DNA from: Lederbergia citrisecunda
GTDB taxonomy: Bacteria; Bacillota; Bacilli; Bacillales; Bacillaceae_C
Length of the DNA: 64,000 nucleotides
Assembly: GCF_018343695.1 (NCBI RefSeq)
Contig: NZ_JAGYPJ010000001.1
Location: 1,944,223-2,008,222, forward strand
Direction of reading: 5' to 3'
A model generated the notes under the pieces. The model saw only the letters and a list, made by a program, of their open reading frames with translations, searched no databases and had not been told where the DNA came from. This document shows, one piece after another, positions 28,917 through 38,854 of the stretch (position 1 is its first letter; each line of letters begins with the position of its first letter). Position numbers and translations under genes: made by a program.

Positions 28917-29531
28917 CTAAATGAGAAATTGACTAGTGTCCTTTCTCTCATAAATAGCTATAGCTTTATCAAAATTTCCTTCTATGAGTGCGTCTAAAAA
29001 AGGTATAGCACCATTTGACATATGTTGGCCTTGGTTGTCCATTATTTCTGCGGAGTAACTTTTTAATACTTCCCAAATCCTAAATAGGAGGCGATTACTC
29101 TCTAGCCCCATAATCTTATCAAAAAGGTTTGAACATTCTTTATATGCATTCTTTCGAAGGGTAAGAAGCTGCTCTTTATCTGTTAATGAGCAAATATTTC
29201 TGATGATATCTTTTTCAAGAATTTCTCTCGTTTTCGTTATATCGTTTTTAACATTTGGATCTTCTAAAATAAACATACCAAGCAATTTAATCAGCTGATT
29301 GTTTTTAAAATCTGCTAAAAAGGTCCCTTCTCCTCTACGTGTCTCAATCAATCCTAAAAGTTCAAGTGACCTGAGAGCTTCACGGACTGAGGAGCGACCC
29401 ACTTTAAGTCGCTCTGTTAATTCACGTTCAGATGGAATCTTGTCACCCTGCTTTAAACCATCATCTGATATCATTTGCCGAATATCTTTTACGATACTAA
29501 GATAAACTTTTGATTGGCTCACTTCTTTCAC
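28917..29531 (-). CDS. FadR/GntR family transcriptional regulator
   Basis: A 204-residue regulator. The N-terminal winged helix (about 5-75) has KIPSERELTERLKVGRSSVREALRSLELLGLIETRRGEGTFL, the GntR signature. The C-terminal all-helical part (about 95-190) is FCD-like. The usual metal-binding histidines are not obvious, so the ligand may be an acyl-CoA or another acid; this is inference. GTG start overlaps the ytsJ stop (GTGA). Its place between malic enzyme and accDA suggests control of acetyl/malonyl-CoA supply. Confidence 0.88.
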   Translation of the reverse strand: MKEVSQSKVYLSIVKDIRQMISDDGLKQGDKIPSERELTERLKVGRSSVREALRSLELLGLIETRRGEGTFLADFKNNQLIKLLGMFILEDPNVKNDITKTREILEKDIIRNICSLTDKEQLLTLRKNAYKECSNLFDKIMGLESNRLLFRIWEVLKSYSAEIMDNQGQHMSNGAIPFLDALIEGNFDKAIAIYERKDTSQFLI

Positions 29532-30766
29532 TCGCCTTTTCCTATCACTGCGAGCCGCATCGTCCTTTCCCTAACCTCTTCCGGATCTACTTTTATCCGA
29601 GCAACTCCTGTTTCCATCGCAGCTTTCGCGACTGCTGCTGCAACTTGAGGAGCGACTCTAGGATCAAATGGACCTGGAATAACATAATGAGGAGACAGTT
29701 CTTCCTCAGAAATCAGGTCCGCAATGGCTGAAACGGCTGCCTGTTTCATTTTTTCATTAATATGAGTGGCTCTAACATCGAGTGCGCCTCTAAAAATCCC
29801 AGGGAATGCTAGGACGTTATTTACTTGATTCGGGAAATCTGAACGTCCTGTTCCGATTACTTTTGCTCCCGCTTCCATAGCATCTTCTGGCATTATTTCC
29901 GGTACTGGGTTCGCCATTGCAAAAATAATCGGCTCGGGGTTCATGGATTGAATCATATCTTTCGTTAAAGCTCCTGCAACGGATACACCGATAAAAACAT
30001 CTGCACCTTTAATAACATCTTTTAGGCTTCCACTTAGTTTATCTCGATTCGTATATTTAGCAACAGCTGCTTTTACATCATTCATGCCTTCAGGACGCCC
30101 TTCGTATATCGCACCCTTTGTATCACACATGATTATATCTCGAACGCCATAACTATATAAAAGTTTAATAATAGCAATACCTGCAGCTCCAGCACCATTC
30201 GCCACGACCCTTATACTGGACATTCTTCGCTCTGTTAATTTGAGCGCGTTCACCAACCCGGCGACAGTTACAATCGCAGTACCATGCTGATCATCATGAA
30301 ATATAGGAATATTAGTTTCTTTCTTTAATCTTTCCTCAATAACGAAACAATTCGGAGCGGCGATATCTTCCAGATTTACTCCCCCGAAATTCGGCTCTAG
30401 AAATTTAACAGTCTGAATGATTTCTTCGATATTATTTGTATTCAAACAAATGGGAAAAGCGTCAACACCGGCAAAGCTTTTGAAGAGAACTGCTTTTCCT
30501 TCCATTACAGGCAAGGCTGCTTCAGGTCCTATATTTCCAAGCCCTAAAACGGCAGTACCGTCAGAAACAACTGCTACCATATTACCTTTCATTGTATAAT
30601 CGTAAACTGTCTCTGGTTTTTCATAAATTTCTTTACAAGGCTCTGCTACACCAGGTGAATACGCAAGACTTAAATCTTTAGCGTTTTTCACTTCAACTTT
30701 TGATTTTGATTCCAGTTTTCCTATGTGTATCTTGTGCATATGCAGTGCTTCTTCACGCAAAGTCAA
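29528..30766 (-). CDS. ytsJ: NAD(P)-dependent malic enzyme
   Basis: Oxidative decarboxylation of malate to pyruvate; YtsJ in B. subtilis is the main NADPH-forming malic enzyme during growth on malate. 412 residues; starts at TTG (30766) with AGGAG upstream and gives [21 protein letters not shown], close to YtsJ. Motifs: [15 protein letters not shown], metal-site [11 protein letters not shown], Rossmann [13 protein letters not shown] and catalytic Lys in [21 protein letters not shown]. Confidence 0.95.
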   Translation of the reverse strand: MTLREEALHMHKIHIGKLESKSKVEVKNAKDLSLAYSPGVAEPCKEIYEKPETVYDYTMKGNMVAVVSDGTAVLGLGNIGPEAALPVMEGKAVLFKSFAGVDAFPICLNTNNIEEIIQTVKFLEPNFGGVNLEDIAAPNCFVIEERLKKETNIPIFHDDQHGTAIVTVAGLVNALKLTERRMSSIRVVANGAGAAGIAIIKLLYSYGVRDIIMCDTKGAIYEGRPEGMNDVKAAVAKYTNRDKLSGSLKDVIKGADVFIGVSVAGALTKDMIQSMNPEPIIFAMANPVPEIMPEDAMEAGAKVIGTGRSDFPNQVNNVLAFPGIFRGALDVRATHINEKMKQAAVSAIADLISEEELSPHYVIPGPFDPRVAPQVAAAVAKAAMETGVARIKVDPEEVRERTMRLAVIGKGE

Positions 30767-30904
30767 AGAGTTTCACTCCTTCTATTACTGAATCCACTGA
30801 AAGTGCCTTATACCAAAACAGCCGTTATAAATCTTAAGTAAAAAGTGGTCTGACCACAAAAAGCTTCTAAAACAATATAACATATTTTAGTCTGTTTGAA
30901 AAAA

Positions 30905-33900
30905 CTATTTTAATATTACGCAATCCTTACCAAGTAGTGACCTTATTTCACTCAGCGTTTCAATTGATGGATTAATCCAATCTTTCGATGATAATTTCAT
31001 GGTTTGTTTTGTTGATTCATAATGGAGTACGATCGCAGTATTCCCTTTATGATTCCGAATGATTTCATGTAAAGAATGGAGAGTTTCCTTCTTATGTAAT
31101 TCGGTTCGAATTTTTACATATAACACCGCTGGATTATCTAGCTCTTTTGCAAGTTGTATATGTTGTACGATGAATTGAAGTTCTCCATCTCTACTTTCAA
31201 TATTCCCCGAAACGAGAACAATTTCTCCTTCTTTGCAAATTAAGTTGAACCGTTTATATGTTTCCGGAAAAACGACTCCCTCCATATCGCCTGTCGGATC
31301 GCTCATCTTAATAAATGCCATCAAATCTCCTTTTTTTGTTCTAATTGATTTAACGCTAGTTAAATAAACTCCTACAGAAACGCGCCTTTGATTTGGTTGT
31401 AAATCGATGAGAGGGATCGCACTAGCATATTGGAATCGATCCGCGTACATTGAAACAGGGTGGTCAGAAATATATAAACCGAGGGCAAGCTTTTCTAGCA
31501 ATAATTTATCTGTCGAACTAATTGGCTCAACATCAATATATTTTGGCTGAATCCGAAACATCTCATCGTTTTCAAATAAATCCGGGCTTTCTTCAGCCGG
31601 TCGCATCAACTCAGCATGTTCCATGGCAACATCTAAAGTGGCTAATAACACTGCTCGATCATAGCCAAATTCATCAAATGCCCCTGAAGAAATAAGTCCT
31701 TCCATTATTTTTCTATTAACAGCTCTTTGTGGCACCCTTAAACAAAAATCAAAAAGGTCCTTATATGGCTTTACGCTGCGGGCTTTAATAATTTCTTTTA
31801 GTGTAGTAGCACCGATCCCTTTAATAGCTGCAAGACTAAAACGAATTCCATTTTTTTCAGCAATAAATGGATAGTGACTTTGGTTAACGGATGGAGGCAG
31901 CACTTTAATCCCCATATGCCTTACTTCAGAAATGTATTCGGCAATTTTGTCTTCATTTCCAACAACAGAAGTGAGTAATGCTGCCATAAAATCTTCTGGA
32001 TAATTTGCTTTTAAAAAACTAAGCTGCCATGAAATGATACTATATGCAACTGCATGGCTTCTGTTAAATCCGTAATTGGCAAAACGAACAATCAAATCGT
32101 AAGTCTCGTTTGCGATTTTTTCACTATAGCCTTTTTTTAATGCCCCAGACACAAAATGCTTACGTTCCTGGTCCAATACTTCTTTCTTTTTTTTGCTTAC
32201 CGCTCTCCGCAATAAATCAGCTTCACCAAGAGTAAATCCTGCCATGACAGAAGCTATTTGCATAATTTGCTCTTGATAAACGATCACTCCATAAGTTAGC
32301 TCTAAAATATGTTTTAAATCAGAATGGAGAAAATGTACTTCTTTTTTTCCATGTTTGCGAGCAATATATTCAGGAATATTTTCCATTGGACCTGGGCGAT
32401 ATAATGCATTGACCGCAACAATATCTTCAAACTCTGTTGGACCTAATTCACGAAGAACTTTTCGCATTCCTTCCGATTCTAATTGAAATATTCCAGTTGT
32501 ATCCCCTTTTCTAAGCATGGCGAATGTTTTTTCATCGTAGAAAGGAATTTCTTTCGGGTTAATTTTTTTCCCTATCCTGATTTCAATACTTTTGACAATT
32601 CTTTCAAGCAAGGACAAATTGCGAAGGCCTAAAAAATCCATTTTTAATAGACCGATTTCCTCTAAATCCTCCATCGGGAACTGAGTCAAAAACGTACTTG
32701 ATTCGTCACCTTGAATCGGAATGATGTCAGTTAGTGGTTTTTCTGAAATGATCACTCCCGCGGCATGAGTAGAAGTATGGCGGGGAAGACCTTCTATTTT
32801 CAAAGCTGTTTCGTAAAGTTTTCGATTCAAATCTGACTCATTTACGAATGCCTTTAGGCCATCCGACTCTTTATATGCTTGTGCAAGGTTCGATCCAAAT
32901 CTTGAAGGAATCAGTCTAGATAGCTGATCCAATTCTTTCGTATTCATTCCAAAAACTCTTGCTGTATCCCGAATGGCTGCTCTTGTAGCGAACGTTCCAA
33001 ATGTTAGGATTTGCGCTACGTGCAATTTTCCATATTTATTCATTACATATTCAATTACTTCATCCCGTCTATGATCGGGAAAATCAATATCGATATCTGG
33101 CATACTAACTCGCTCAGGATTAAGAAACCTTTCAAATAACAAACCATGTTCAATTGGATCAACATCTGTTATGCCAAGTACATATGAGACTAATGATCCC
33201 GCAGCAGAACCACGTCCTGGTCCTGTTAAAATGGCTTGTTCCCTTGAAAACTTCATAAAATCCCAAACAATTAAGAAATAATCATCAAAGCCCATTTTTC
33301 CAATAATTTGTAATTCATAATTCAGTCTATCGATATAACGTTTGTCCGAACGGGCTACTCTATCTTTCAACCCTGCAAAACATAAGCTTTTTAGAAGTTC
33401 TTCTGCAGTTTCGCCATCTGGGATAGGATACTTCGGCAAAAGCTCTTGATGAGTTTTAATCATCACATTACAGTCGTCTACAATTTTTAATGTGTTTTCT
33501 AAAGCCTCCGGCATATCAGAGAATAATTCAGCCATTTCTTGCTGACTCTTAAAGTAATATTCACTTTCTTCTCCTGTTAGCTCATCAAAATTGGACAGTT
33601 TTTCACCGTCACGAATAGCTTTTAAACATGTGTAAGCAAATGAATCTTTTTTTTCTAAAAAGCGAACATTATTCGTTGCTACGATAGGAATATCTAAATG
33701 ATTTGCTAATGAACGGATTGATGCATTCATGGATTGATCAAAATGTGTTCCAAAGTTTTGCATGCTTATATACAGGGATTCGCCTTCAAATGAATCTTTA
33801 AACGACTTAACTAAAGCTGCTGCTTCGTTCATATGTCCTTCGGATATTAGCTTTCCAATTTTCCCATCACGAGCTGAGACTAAACCAATTATTCCACTCG

Positions 33901-34249
33901 TCAAAGCTAAGAGTTCATCCCAAGGAATATGCCCTTCACGGCATGTTTTTATATAGCTTGATATTTTAACTAAGTTTTGATAGCCTATATTATTTTTCGC
34001 TAACAATACAATTGAATGAGTTTCATCCTTTTCCGCTAATAATACTTCTGCAGTCAATCCGATAATTGGCTTTACATTCGCTTTTACACATGCATTATAA
34101 AAGGGTAAGACTCCGTATAATGCATTGTGATCTGTAATAGCTAATGCAGAATAGTTAAATTCCTTCGCCTTTTCTATAAGGGATGAAATAGAAATCGTAC
34201 TAGACAACAAGCTATATGAAGTTGATATTTGTAAATGGGAAAAAATCAT
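30905..34249 (-). CDS. dnaE: DNA polymerase III subunit alpha (DnaE type)
   Basis: Replicative polymerase of the DnaE1/DnaE3 kind that extends RNA primers on the lagging strand before PolC in Bacillus. 1114 residues. The start is ATG 34249 (MIFSHLQISTSYSLLSSTISI), the normal PHP-domain start. The frame continues upstream to 34381 but only through a repeat. Order: PHP (about 1-270, LAITDHNALYG), polymerase core with GRGSAAGSLVSY and the catalytic PDIDIDFPD, a helix-hairpin-helix region (KGIGATTL) and a C-terminal OB fold (about 990-1070). It lacks the N-terminal OB and exonuclease found in PolC. Confidence 0.96.
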   Translation of the reverse strand: MIFSHLQISTSYSLLSSTISISSLIEKAKEFNYSALAITDHNALYGVLPFYNACVKANVKPIIGLTAEVLLAEKDETHSIVLLAKNNIGYQNLVKISSYIKTCREGHIPWDELLALTSGIIGLVSARDGKIGKLISEGHMNEAAALVKSFKDSFEGESLYISMQNFGTHFDQSMNASIRSLANHLDIPIVATNNVRFLEKKDSFAYTCLKAIRDGEKLSNFDELTGEESEYYFKSQQEMAELFSDMPEALENTLKIVDDCNVMIKTHQELLPKYPIPDGETAEELLKSLCFAGLKDRVARSDKRYIDRLNYELQIIGKMGFDDYFLIVWDFMKFSREQAILTGPGRGSAAGSLVSYVLGITDVDPIEHGLLFERFLNPERVSMPDIDIDFPDHRRDEVIEYVMNKYGKLHVAQILTFGTFATRAAIRDTARVFGMNTKELDQLSRLIPSRFGSNLAQAYKESDGLKAFVNESDLNRKLYETALKIEGLPRHTSTHAAGVIISEKPLTDIIPIQGDESSTFLTQFPMEDLEEIGLLKMDFLGLRNLSLLERIVKSIEIRIGKKINPKEIPFYDEKTFAMLRKGDTTGIFQLESEGMRKVLRELGPTEFEDIVAVNALYRPGPMENIPEYIARKHGKKEVHFLHSDLKHILELTYGVIVYQEQIMQIASVMAGFTLGEADLLRRAVSKKKKEVLDQERKHFVSGALKKGYSEKIANETYDLIVRFANYGFNRSHAVAYSIISWQLSFLKANYPEDFMAALLTSVVGNEDKIAEYISEVRHMGIKVLPPSVNQSHYPFIAEKNGIRFSLAAIKGIGATTLKEIIKARSVKPYKDLFDFCLRVPQRAVNRKIMEGLISSGAFDEFGYDRAVLLATLDVAMEHAELMRPAEESPDLFENDEMFRIQPKYIDVEPISSTDKLLLEKLALGLYISDHPVSMYADRFQYASAIPLIDLQPNQRRVSVGVYLTSVKSIRTKKGDLMAFIKMSDPTGDMEGVVFPETYKRFNLICKEGEIVLVSGNIESRDGELQFIVQHIQLAKELDNPAVLYVKIRTELHKKETLHSLHEIIRNHKGNTAIVLHYESTKQTMKLSSKDWINPSIETLSEIRSLLGKDCVILK

Positions 34250-34296
34250 TGTCCACACCCTTTCCCGATTTTTTATTAAAAAGTAATTATTAACGT

Positions 34297-34606
34297 CTTT
34301 TGTTAACACACGTTGATTGCAGTGGAAGGCACAAGACTTCTGGAGGGAAAACGTAAGCGCGTGGCCCCGCAGGCGCGTCAAGCGCCGAGTCTGCTCGGAA
34401 ACTTCTCTAGCTTCGGCTCCTAGTTGCTACTGAATCTCCAGCCACTTACCTACGATAAGTCATCATCGACTCGTCCCTCTTCGTAATTCCTTTATCTCAG
34501 TCTGTGACCTAGAAAACTCATACGCCACTAAACAGTCGTCTCCGCTTTTCGGTGCAACCCCCAGCGAGCGCCTGGAGCGGAAATCAACATATAAGGTTAA
34601 AAGAAC
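34297..34606. repeat. Repeat family R2 element interrupted by R1 (nested)
   Basis: R2 ends are visible as TTTTGTTAACACACGTTGATT, GGAAGGCACAAGACTTCTGG and CCCCGCAGGCGCG on the left, and GCGCCTGGAGCGGAAATCAA with AAGGTTAAAAGAACC on the right. Between 34405 and 34552 an R1 copy is inserted: it starts TCTAGCTTCGGCTCCTAG, holds CTACGATAAGTCATCATCG and CCTTTATCTCAGTC, and ends CGCTTTTC. The whole fills the 34250-34640 gap between divergent dnaE and the ytrH operon. Confidence 0.65.
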
Positions 34607-34674
34607 CTTTAGAAAAAAAACATGACATTCTTGAACCTTCTTCTATTATGAACCAGCTTGTGAAAAAAGAAAAT

Positions 34675-34761
34675 ATGTTCGATTTCTCTTTTTCATACAA
34701 TGACCCTTTGTCCCATATATTCAATAATAACGGTAATCTTAAGAAATTGGAGATGGTGTAA
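34675..34761 (+). CDS. Possible small ORF coupled to ytrH
   Basis: A 28-codon frame starting ATGTTCGATTTC ends TAA with a one-base overlap (TAATG) on the ytrH start. The frame is open further up to 34552 but that part lies in the repeat. In B. subtilis a small gene, ytzJ, accompanies ytrH/ytrI; whether this is its counterpart cannot be shown. No good ribosome site is visible, so it may simply be the ytrH leader. Confidence 0.25.
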   Translation: MFDFSFSYNDPLSHIFNNNGNLKKLEMV

Positions 34762-35093
34762 TGAATGAGGCTTTCTTTCCGACGTTTTTTTACTGCTTTT
34801 TTACAGCTTTCGGTGTCATGTTGGGAGGTTCTTTAATTGGGGGTCTAGCTGCTTTTATTACGGGCGAACCGCTTTTTACAGAGATAACCAAAATAGGTGA
34901 TAGAATTAGAATTTGGGCCATAATTGCTGCAATAGGTGGAACATTTGACACAGTTTATAGCTTTGAAAGAGGGTTCTTGGATGGAGGCACAAAAGATATA
35001 TTCAAGCAATTTTTATTAATTTTATCGGCCATGGGTGGCGCTAAATCTGCAGCTCTTATCATTAGTTGGTTGACGCAGGAATATATATCATGA
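34761..35093 (+). CDS. ytrH: Sporulation protein YtrH
   Basis: A 110-residue membrane protein of the YtrH family, made in the mother cell under sigma-E in B. subtilis and needed for normal spores. Hydrophobic segments at about 10-33 (FFTAFGVMLGGSLIGGLAAFIT), 48-60 and 80-100. Conserved signature GGTFDTVYSFERGFLDGG. ATG follows GGAGATGGTGTA. Stop overlaps the ytrI start (ATGA). Confidence 0.92.
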   Translation: MNEAFFPTFFYCFFTAFGVMLGGSLIGGLAAFITGEPLFTEITKIGDRIRIWAIIAAIGGTFDTVYSFERGFLDGGTKDIFKQFLLILSAMGGAKSAALIISWLTQEYIS

Positions 35094-35596
35094 GGATTCC
35101 ACCGCTATACCGAAAACCGTCGTGGCAGCGCTTCTTTGCAGGAGCTGCTGTTGGTGGTTGTATTAGTTGGGTAATATTTTTATATATGTTTGGGGTCATG
35201 CAAGAAAAAAATGGATACTTAATAGAGGAACAATCCAATAAAATAAAACAGTTGCAAGACGACATAAAAATATGGCAAGAAGATTATCGGGAACTAAATA
35301 AGAAAAATGAAGAAATGCTTACGATTCAAAAAATTGATATAAGACTAGTCGGATATGAAAAATATCAAATTAAAGATAGGCAAAGTATTTTCAATGTTGA
35401 GGAGGCGATTCGAGAAGATTTAAAATCCTTGTTGGCAAAAGATTTAAGTACCGTTCATAAAAATAAAGATATTGTCAAAAAAACTATTGAAAACAAGATC
35501 ATTAATATCAATGGGAAAAGATATAAATTCATCGTGCAGGAAATGTACTTTTATACTACCATTAACATTACAGTTGAACTGAAATTGGCCGGATAA
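35090..35596 (+). CDS. ytrI: Sporulation membrane protein YtrI
   Basis: 168 residues starting MRIPPLYRKPSWQRFFAGAAVGG. One membrane segment at about 15-38, then a long coiled-coil region (IEEQSNKIKQLQDDIKIWQEDYRELNKKNEE) and an extracytoplasmic C-domain. Partner of YtrH in B. subtilis. I use the ATG at 35090, which overlaps the ytrH stop. A TTG at 35066 is open but adds non-family residues. Confidence 0.9.
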   Translation: MRIPPLYRKPSWQRFFAGAAVGGCISWVIFLYMFGVMQEKNGYLIEEQSNKIKQLQDDIKIWQEDYRELNKKNEEMLTIQKIDIRLVGYEKYQIKDRQSIFNVEEAIREDLKSLLAKDLSTVHKNKDIVKKTIENKIININGKRYKFIVQEMYFYTTINITVELKLAG

Positions 35597-35642
35597 TATA
35601 CCGGCCATTTTAGTTAGAGTAACAAGGCACTAAGAGTTTCAC

Positions 35643-36575
35643 CTATTTACATATTTCTTCAATTTCCCGCTTCACTTTTTCTACTTCGCCCCATGAATTT
35701 ACAGAAGCGCCAGCAGCAAGTGGATGACCTCCACCATTGTATTTCATCGCAATCGTATTGACGATTGGCCCTTTCGAGCGCAGCCGAACCCGTATTTCCG
35801 CTTCTTCCTCTATAAAAAAGCACCATGCTTTAATTCCTTTTATGCTCCCTAGTGAACTTACGAGAATCGAGGCTTCGGACGCAGTTACATCATAATCATT
35901 AAGTATTTCTTTGTTTAGCACAATCGTAGCTGCGCCATTCTCATTCATTGTAAAATGATCATAAACATATCCCTGAAGTCTGATTAGTTTTGGCTCCATC
36001 TCGTACATTTCATTGAATAATGAAGTTCGATCAAACTGGTAGCCAATTAATTCACCTGCGTAGTCAAAAGTCTTTTGTGTCGTACTTGGATAAATAAACC
36101 GACCCGTATCCCCCACGATTCCAGAGAAAATCAGTCTTGCTGCTTCATCCGTCATTTTTAGCCCATCGTTCTTACCATAAAGATAAAATTCGTATATCAT
36201 TTCGCTCGTAGATGATGCAGAAGTATCGACCCATAATAAATCGCCATATCGATCTTCATTTGGGTGATGGTCAATTTTTATTAACATATCTCCCAATGTA
36301 TAGCGATCATCACAAATTCGTTCCTGATTTGCCGTGTCACAAACAATCACTAAAGCCCCTTCATATTGTTGATTCGCTATCTTATCAGGTACAAACAAAT
36401 AATCAAGAGATTCATCACGTTTACCAACCACACATATCTTTTTATTTGGAAAAGAAGCTTTTAATATTTCTGCAAGTCCACCTTGAGAACCATAAGCATC
36501 AGGGTCTGGCCTAACATGCCTGTGAATAATGATTGTATCGAACCGTTGAATTGCTTCTAAAATTTGTTGTTTCAT
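35643..36575 (-). CDS. nrnA: Oligoribonuclease / pAp phosphatase NrnA
   Basis: DHH-family phosphoesterase that degrades 2-5 nt RNAs and converts 3'-phosphoadenosine 5'-phosphate to AMP. 310 residues. DHH domain with HRHVRPDPDAYGSQ, CDTANQ and KIDHHPNED; DHHA1 domain ends GGGHPLAAGASV. The ATG at 36575 has GAGG six nt upstream and its N-terminus aligns position by position with B. subtilis NrnA. The 36602 alternative adds nine residues. Confidence 0.95.
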   Translation of the reverse strand: MKQQILEAIQRFDTIIIHRHVRPDPDAYGSQGGLAEILKASFPNKKICVVGKRDESLDYLFVPDKIANQQYEGALVIVCDTANQERICDDRYTLGDMLIKIDHHPNEDRYGDLLWVDTSASSTSEMIYEFYLYGKNDGLKMTDEAARLIFSGIVGDTGRFIYPSTTQKTFDYAGELIGYQFDRTSLFNEMYEMEPKLIRLQGYVYDHFTMNENGAATIVLNKEILNDYDVTASEASILVSSLGSIKGIKAWCFFIEEEAEIRVRLRSKGPIVNTIAMKYNGGGHPLAAGASVNSWGEVEKVKREIEEICK

Positions 36576-36700
36576 ATTGTGCCTCTTTTCTTCAATCTTC
36601 ATTTGTCATTCAATATTCATTTCTCTTAAGTAGAATTTTAGCTTTTTTATCGTTACAATAAAAGAATCATGACATAGATGAAATGGAGGCCATTTATTCA

Positions 36701-37003
36701 ATGCCATTTTTGGTTTTCTTTATTATATTATCATTTTCTTTTTATATCTTTTACAAAATAAAATATGTACGCAGTAGAAGACCAATGGAGAAAAAAATGC
36801 TCAACGGTAAATCTAGTGTGGCACTAGGACTTTTTGTTTTATTATTTGGTGTAAACCAGCTATTCCTATATGATACGACACTCACGTATATCATTGCCGT
36901 TGTATTTATTTTAATGGGTGGTTTTAGTACTTGGGTTGGTTTTAGAGCATATCGCCATCACGTACCATACGTAATTAGAGAAGCAGAAGAAATGTCTAAA
37001 TAA
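36701..37003 (+). CDS. ytpI: YtpI family membrane protein
   Basis: A 100-residue protein with three hydrophobic segments: about 2-20, 40-58 and 64-84. Family signature AYRHHVPYVIREAEE at the C-terminus. Function unknown; conserved beside nrnA and ytoI in Bacillus. The start at 36701 gives the usual length; the ribosome site GGAGG (36684-36688) is 12 nt away, a little far. An ATG at 36683 lies on top of that site and is less likely. Confidence 0.85.
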   Translation: MPFLVFFIILSFSFYIFYKIKYVRSRRPMEKKMLNGKSSVALGLFVLLFGVNQLFLYDTTLTYIIAVVFILMGGFSTWVGFRAYRHHVPYVIREAEEMSK

Positions 37004-37014
37004 TAATGTTGGAG

Positions 37015-37045
37015 AGGCTATTTCATAAATGAAATAGCCTTTTTA
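37015..37045 (+). terminator. Terminator after ytpI
   Basis: AGGCTATTTCAT/ATGAAATAGCCT perfect 12-bp stem with two-base loop, then TTTTTAT. Confidence 0.88.
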
Positions 37046-37148
37046 TGCATAGCTCCAGCGCATATCGACGTGTTTCCTTTATCTTTATCAAAGCACTAGA
37101 CGAACCCACATCCTGTAGGCCTATACGTCGAAAAGAAAGGTGCTTGCA
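37046..37148. repeat. Repeat family R1, copy D
   Basis: Begins CATAGCTCCAGCGC and has TGTTTCCTTTATCTTTATCAA, AACCCACATCCTGTAGG and ends with AAAGGTGCTTGC. It shares the ACCCACATC-TGT-GG block with copy F at 54979-54997. Confidence 0.55.
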
Positions 37149-37157
37149 TTGTTCATA

Positions 37158-38468
37158 TTATTTATCAATTAACTTGCACATTAACAGAGCTTTTCCAATT
37201 AATTCTGTCCCATTAAGTACTTCTACATCTACTTTTCCAAATTTCCTCCCTGCCTCGAGAATTTTAGGCTGAACGGTAAGAACACTTTCCATTTGGGCAG
37301 GTTTTAGGAAATAAATCGTCATATTTTCGACAGCTAGTTCCCCTTTTTTCTGTTGCCTAAAAATACGGTTCGCCGCCTCTACTACAATAGAAGTAAACAC
37401 TCCATAGGAAATGGTTCCAATTTGGTTTGTCATTTGTGGAGTAACTTCGAACAAAAACGACGTATCCCCTGTGTTTTCCCATGCTGAAAGTTGTTTTGAA
37501 ACCGTGTCATCAATCGTCTCTCCTACATGAGGCTGACGCTGAATCATTTGCAGGGCTTTCAATACATCCTGCCTACTAATAATTCCTTCAAAACGATGTT
37601 GTTCATTTACTACCGGTAATACTTCGATCCCTTCCCAGATCATCATATGTGCTACTGATGCCACACTTGTTTTTACTCCAACGGTTAAAGGATTTTTGGT
37701 CATCACTTTATCAATCGATAGTAATTCATCTTGTCCAATTACATCTTTTCCTGTTACCATCCCAAGTACTTTTTGATTGGAGTCAATGACTGGAAAACGA
37801 CTATGGTTCGTTTCTTTCTTTTTGTTATACCAATCTCTTACCGTATCTTTAACTGTCATACATGCAGATTTATCCGGTGGGGTTAAAATATCTTCGACTA
37901 AAATGATTTCTTTTTTAATAAGTTGGTCATAGATGGCTCTATTAATCATCGTCGCTACTGTAAACGTGTCGTAGCTCGTAGATATAATAGGGAGCTCCAG
38001 CTCATCAGCTAGCCTTTTAACGGCATCACTCGTATCAAACCCGCCTGTAATGAGAACCGCTGCCCCCGCTCGTAATGCATGCTCATGCACTTCTGTTCGA
38101 TTCCCAACAATCAACAAATTTCCAGCGCCTGTATATCTCATCATCGCGTCAATTTTCATTGCACCAATGACAAATTTCGTGAGTGTCTTGTGGAGACCTG
38201 CTTTTCCTCCGAGCACTTGACCATCGATAATATTAACAATTTCAGCAAACGTTAATTTTTCAATATTATCTTTTTTCTTCCGCTCTATACGAATCGTACC
38301 AACTCGTTCAATTGTACTGACATATCCTTTATTTTCTGCGTCTTTAATTGCTCTATATGCTGTTCCTTCACTTACTTTTAGTACTTTCGCAATTTGCCTT
38401 ACGGATATTTTTTCGCCTATTGGAAGACTATCAATATGGCGAATAATTTGTTCATGCTTTGTTGACAA
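37158..38468 (-). CDS. ytoI: DRTGG/CBS/hot-dog transcriptional regulator YtoI (SpxR-like)
   Basis: A 436-residue multidomain regulator. In order: winged-helix HTH (about 1-65, KISVRQIAKVLKVSEGTAYRAIKDAENKGYV), DRTGG domain (about 75-185, GAAVLITGGFD), two CBS domains (about 190-310, MTGKDVIG ... GIISRQDVLKALQM) and a hot-dog domain (about 325-436). The pneumococcal homologue SpxR activates spxB. Start is TTG 38468: AAGGGTG upstream and L-STKHEQII aligns with B. subtilis MATKHEQIL. CBS domains suggest adenine-nucleotide sensing. Confidence 0.9.
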   Translation of the reverse strand: MSTKHEQIIRHIDSLPIGEKISVRQIAKVLKVSEGTAYRAIKDAENKGYVSTIERVGTIRIERKKKDNIEKLTFAEIVNIIDGQVLGGKAGLHKTLTKFVIGAMKIDAMMRYTGAGNLLIVGNRTEVHEHALRAGAAVLITGGFDTSDAVKRLADELELPIISTSYDTFTVATMINRAIYDQLIKKEIILVEDILTPPDKSACMTVKDTVRDWYNKKKETNHSRFPVIDSNQKVLGMVTGKDVIGQDELLSIDKVMTKNPLTVGVKTSVASVAHMMIWEGIEVLPVVNEQHRFEGIISRQDVLKALQMIQRQPHVGETIDDTVSKQLSAWENTGDTSFLFEVTPQMTNQIGTISYGVFTSIVVEAANRIFRQQKKGELAVENMTIYFLKPAQMESVLTVQPKILEAGRKFGKVDVEVLNGTELIGKALLMCKLIDK

Positions 38469-38545
38469 GCTTTTCACCCTTTTCTCATACCATTCAATGT
38501 ATCATTATTATAGCGAGAAAAGGCACTATCAGCAATTTATGGAAA

Positions 38546-38785
38546 TTATCGTGCCCGTAACCGCTTGATTTCAGAACGAGAAACGTGTTTTTCTCCTACC
38601 GAATCTCTTCTTTTTGGTATAAATAGGAGGGCTGATAAATTACCTGCTATGACAATAAAAGCAAAAACTAACCACGAAATTACAAAGATCCCTTCTAATC
38701 CTGATGAACTAACAGTTAGACGTGGTACAGCAATGTACAATAAAACTCCGCAAAGAAGTAAACAAAGTAAATAGCGATTTTTCAC
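38546..38785 (-). CDS. Small hypothetical membrane protein
   Basis: 79 residues from GTG 38785, with GGGAGGC seven nt upstream. Starts VKNRYLLCLLLCGVLLYIAVP, one membrane segment; a second is at about 30-52 (IFVISWLVFAFIVIAGNLSALLFIP). A basic tail, KRRDSVGEKHVSRSEIKRLRAR, probably faces the cytoplasm. Not recognised. An upstream ATG at 38824 lacks a ribosome site. Confidence 0.7.
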   Translation of the reverse strand: MKNRYLLCLLLCGVLLYIAVPRLTVSSSGLEGIFVISWLVFAFIVIAGNLSALLFIPKRRDSVGEKHVSRSEIKRLRAR

Positions 38786-38854
38786 AGAAAAGCCTCCCTG
38801 TATACTTTTTGTTATTGTATGCAAGGGGGCCGTTGTAAAAAACCAACTTTGTAT

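Noticed and set aside
34250-34381. N-terminal extension of DnaE (44 codons)
   Set aside because: It runs through the R2 repeat; the PHP domain begins at the ATG at 34249, which has its own ribosome site.
34552-34674. Longer upstream version of the small ORF before ytrH
   Set aside because: The first part is repeat sequence and shows no ribosome site.
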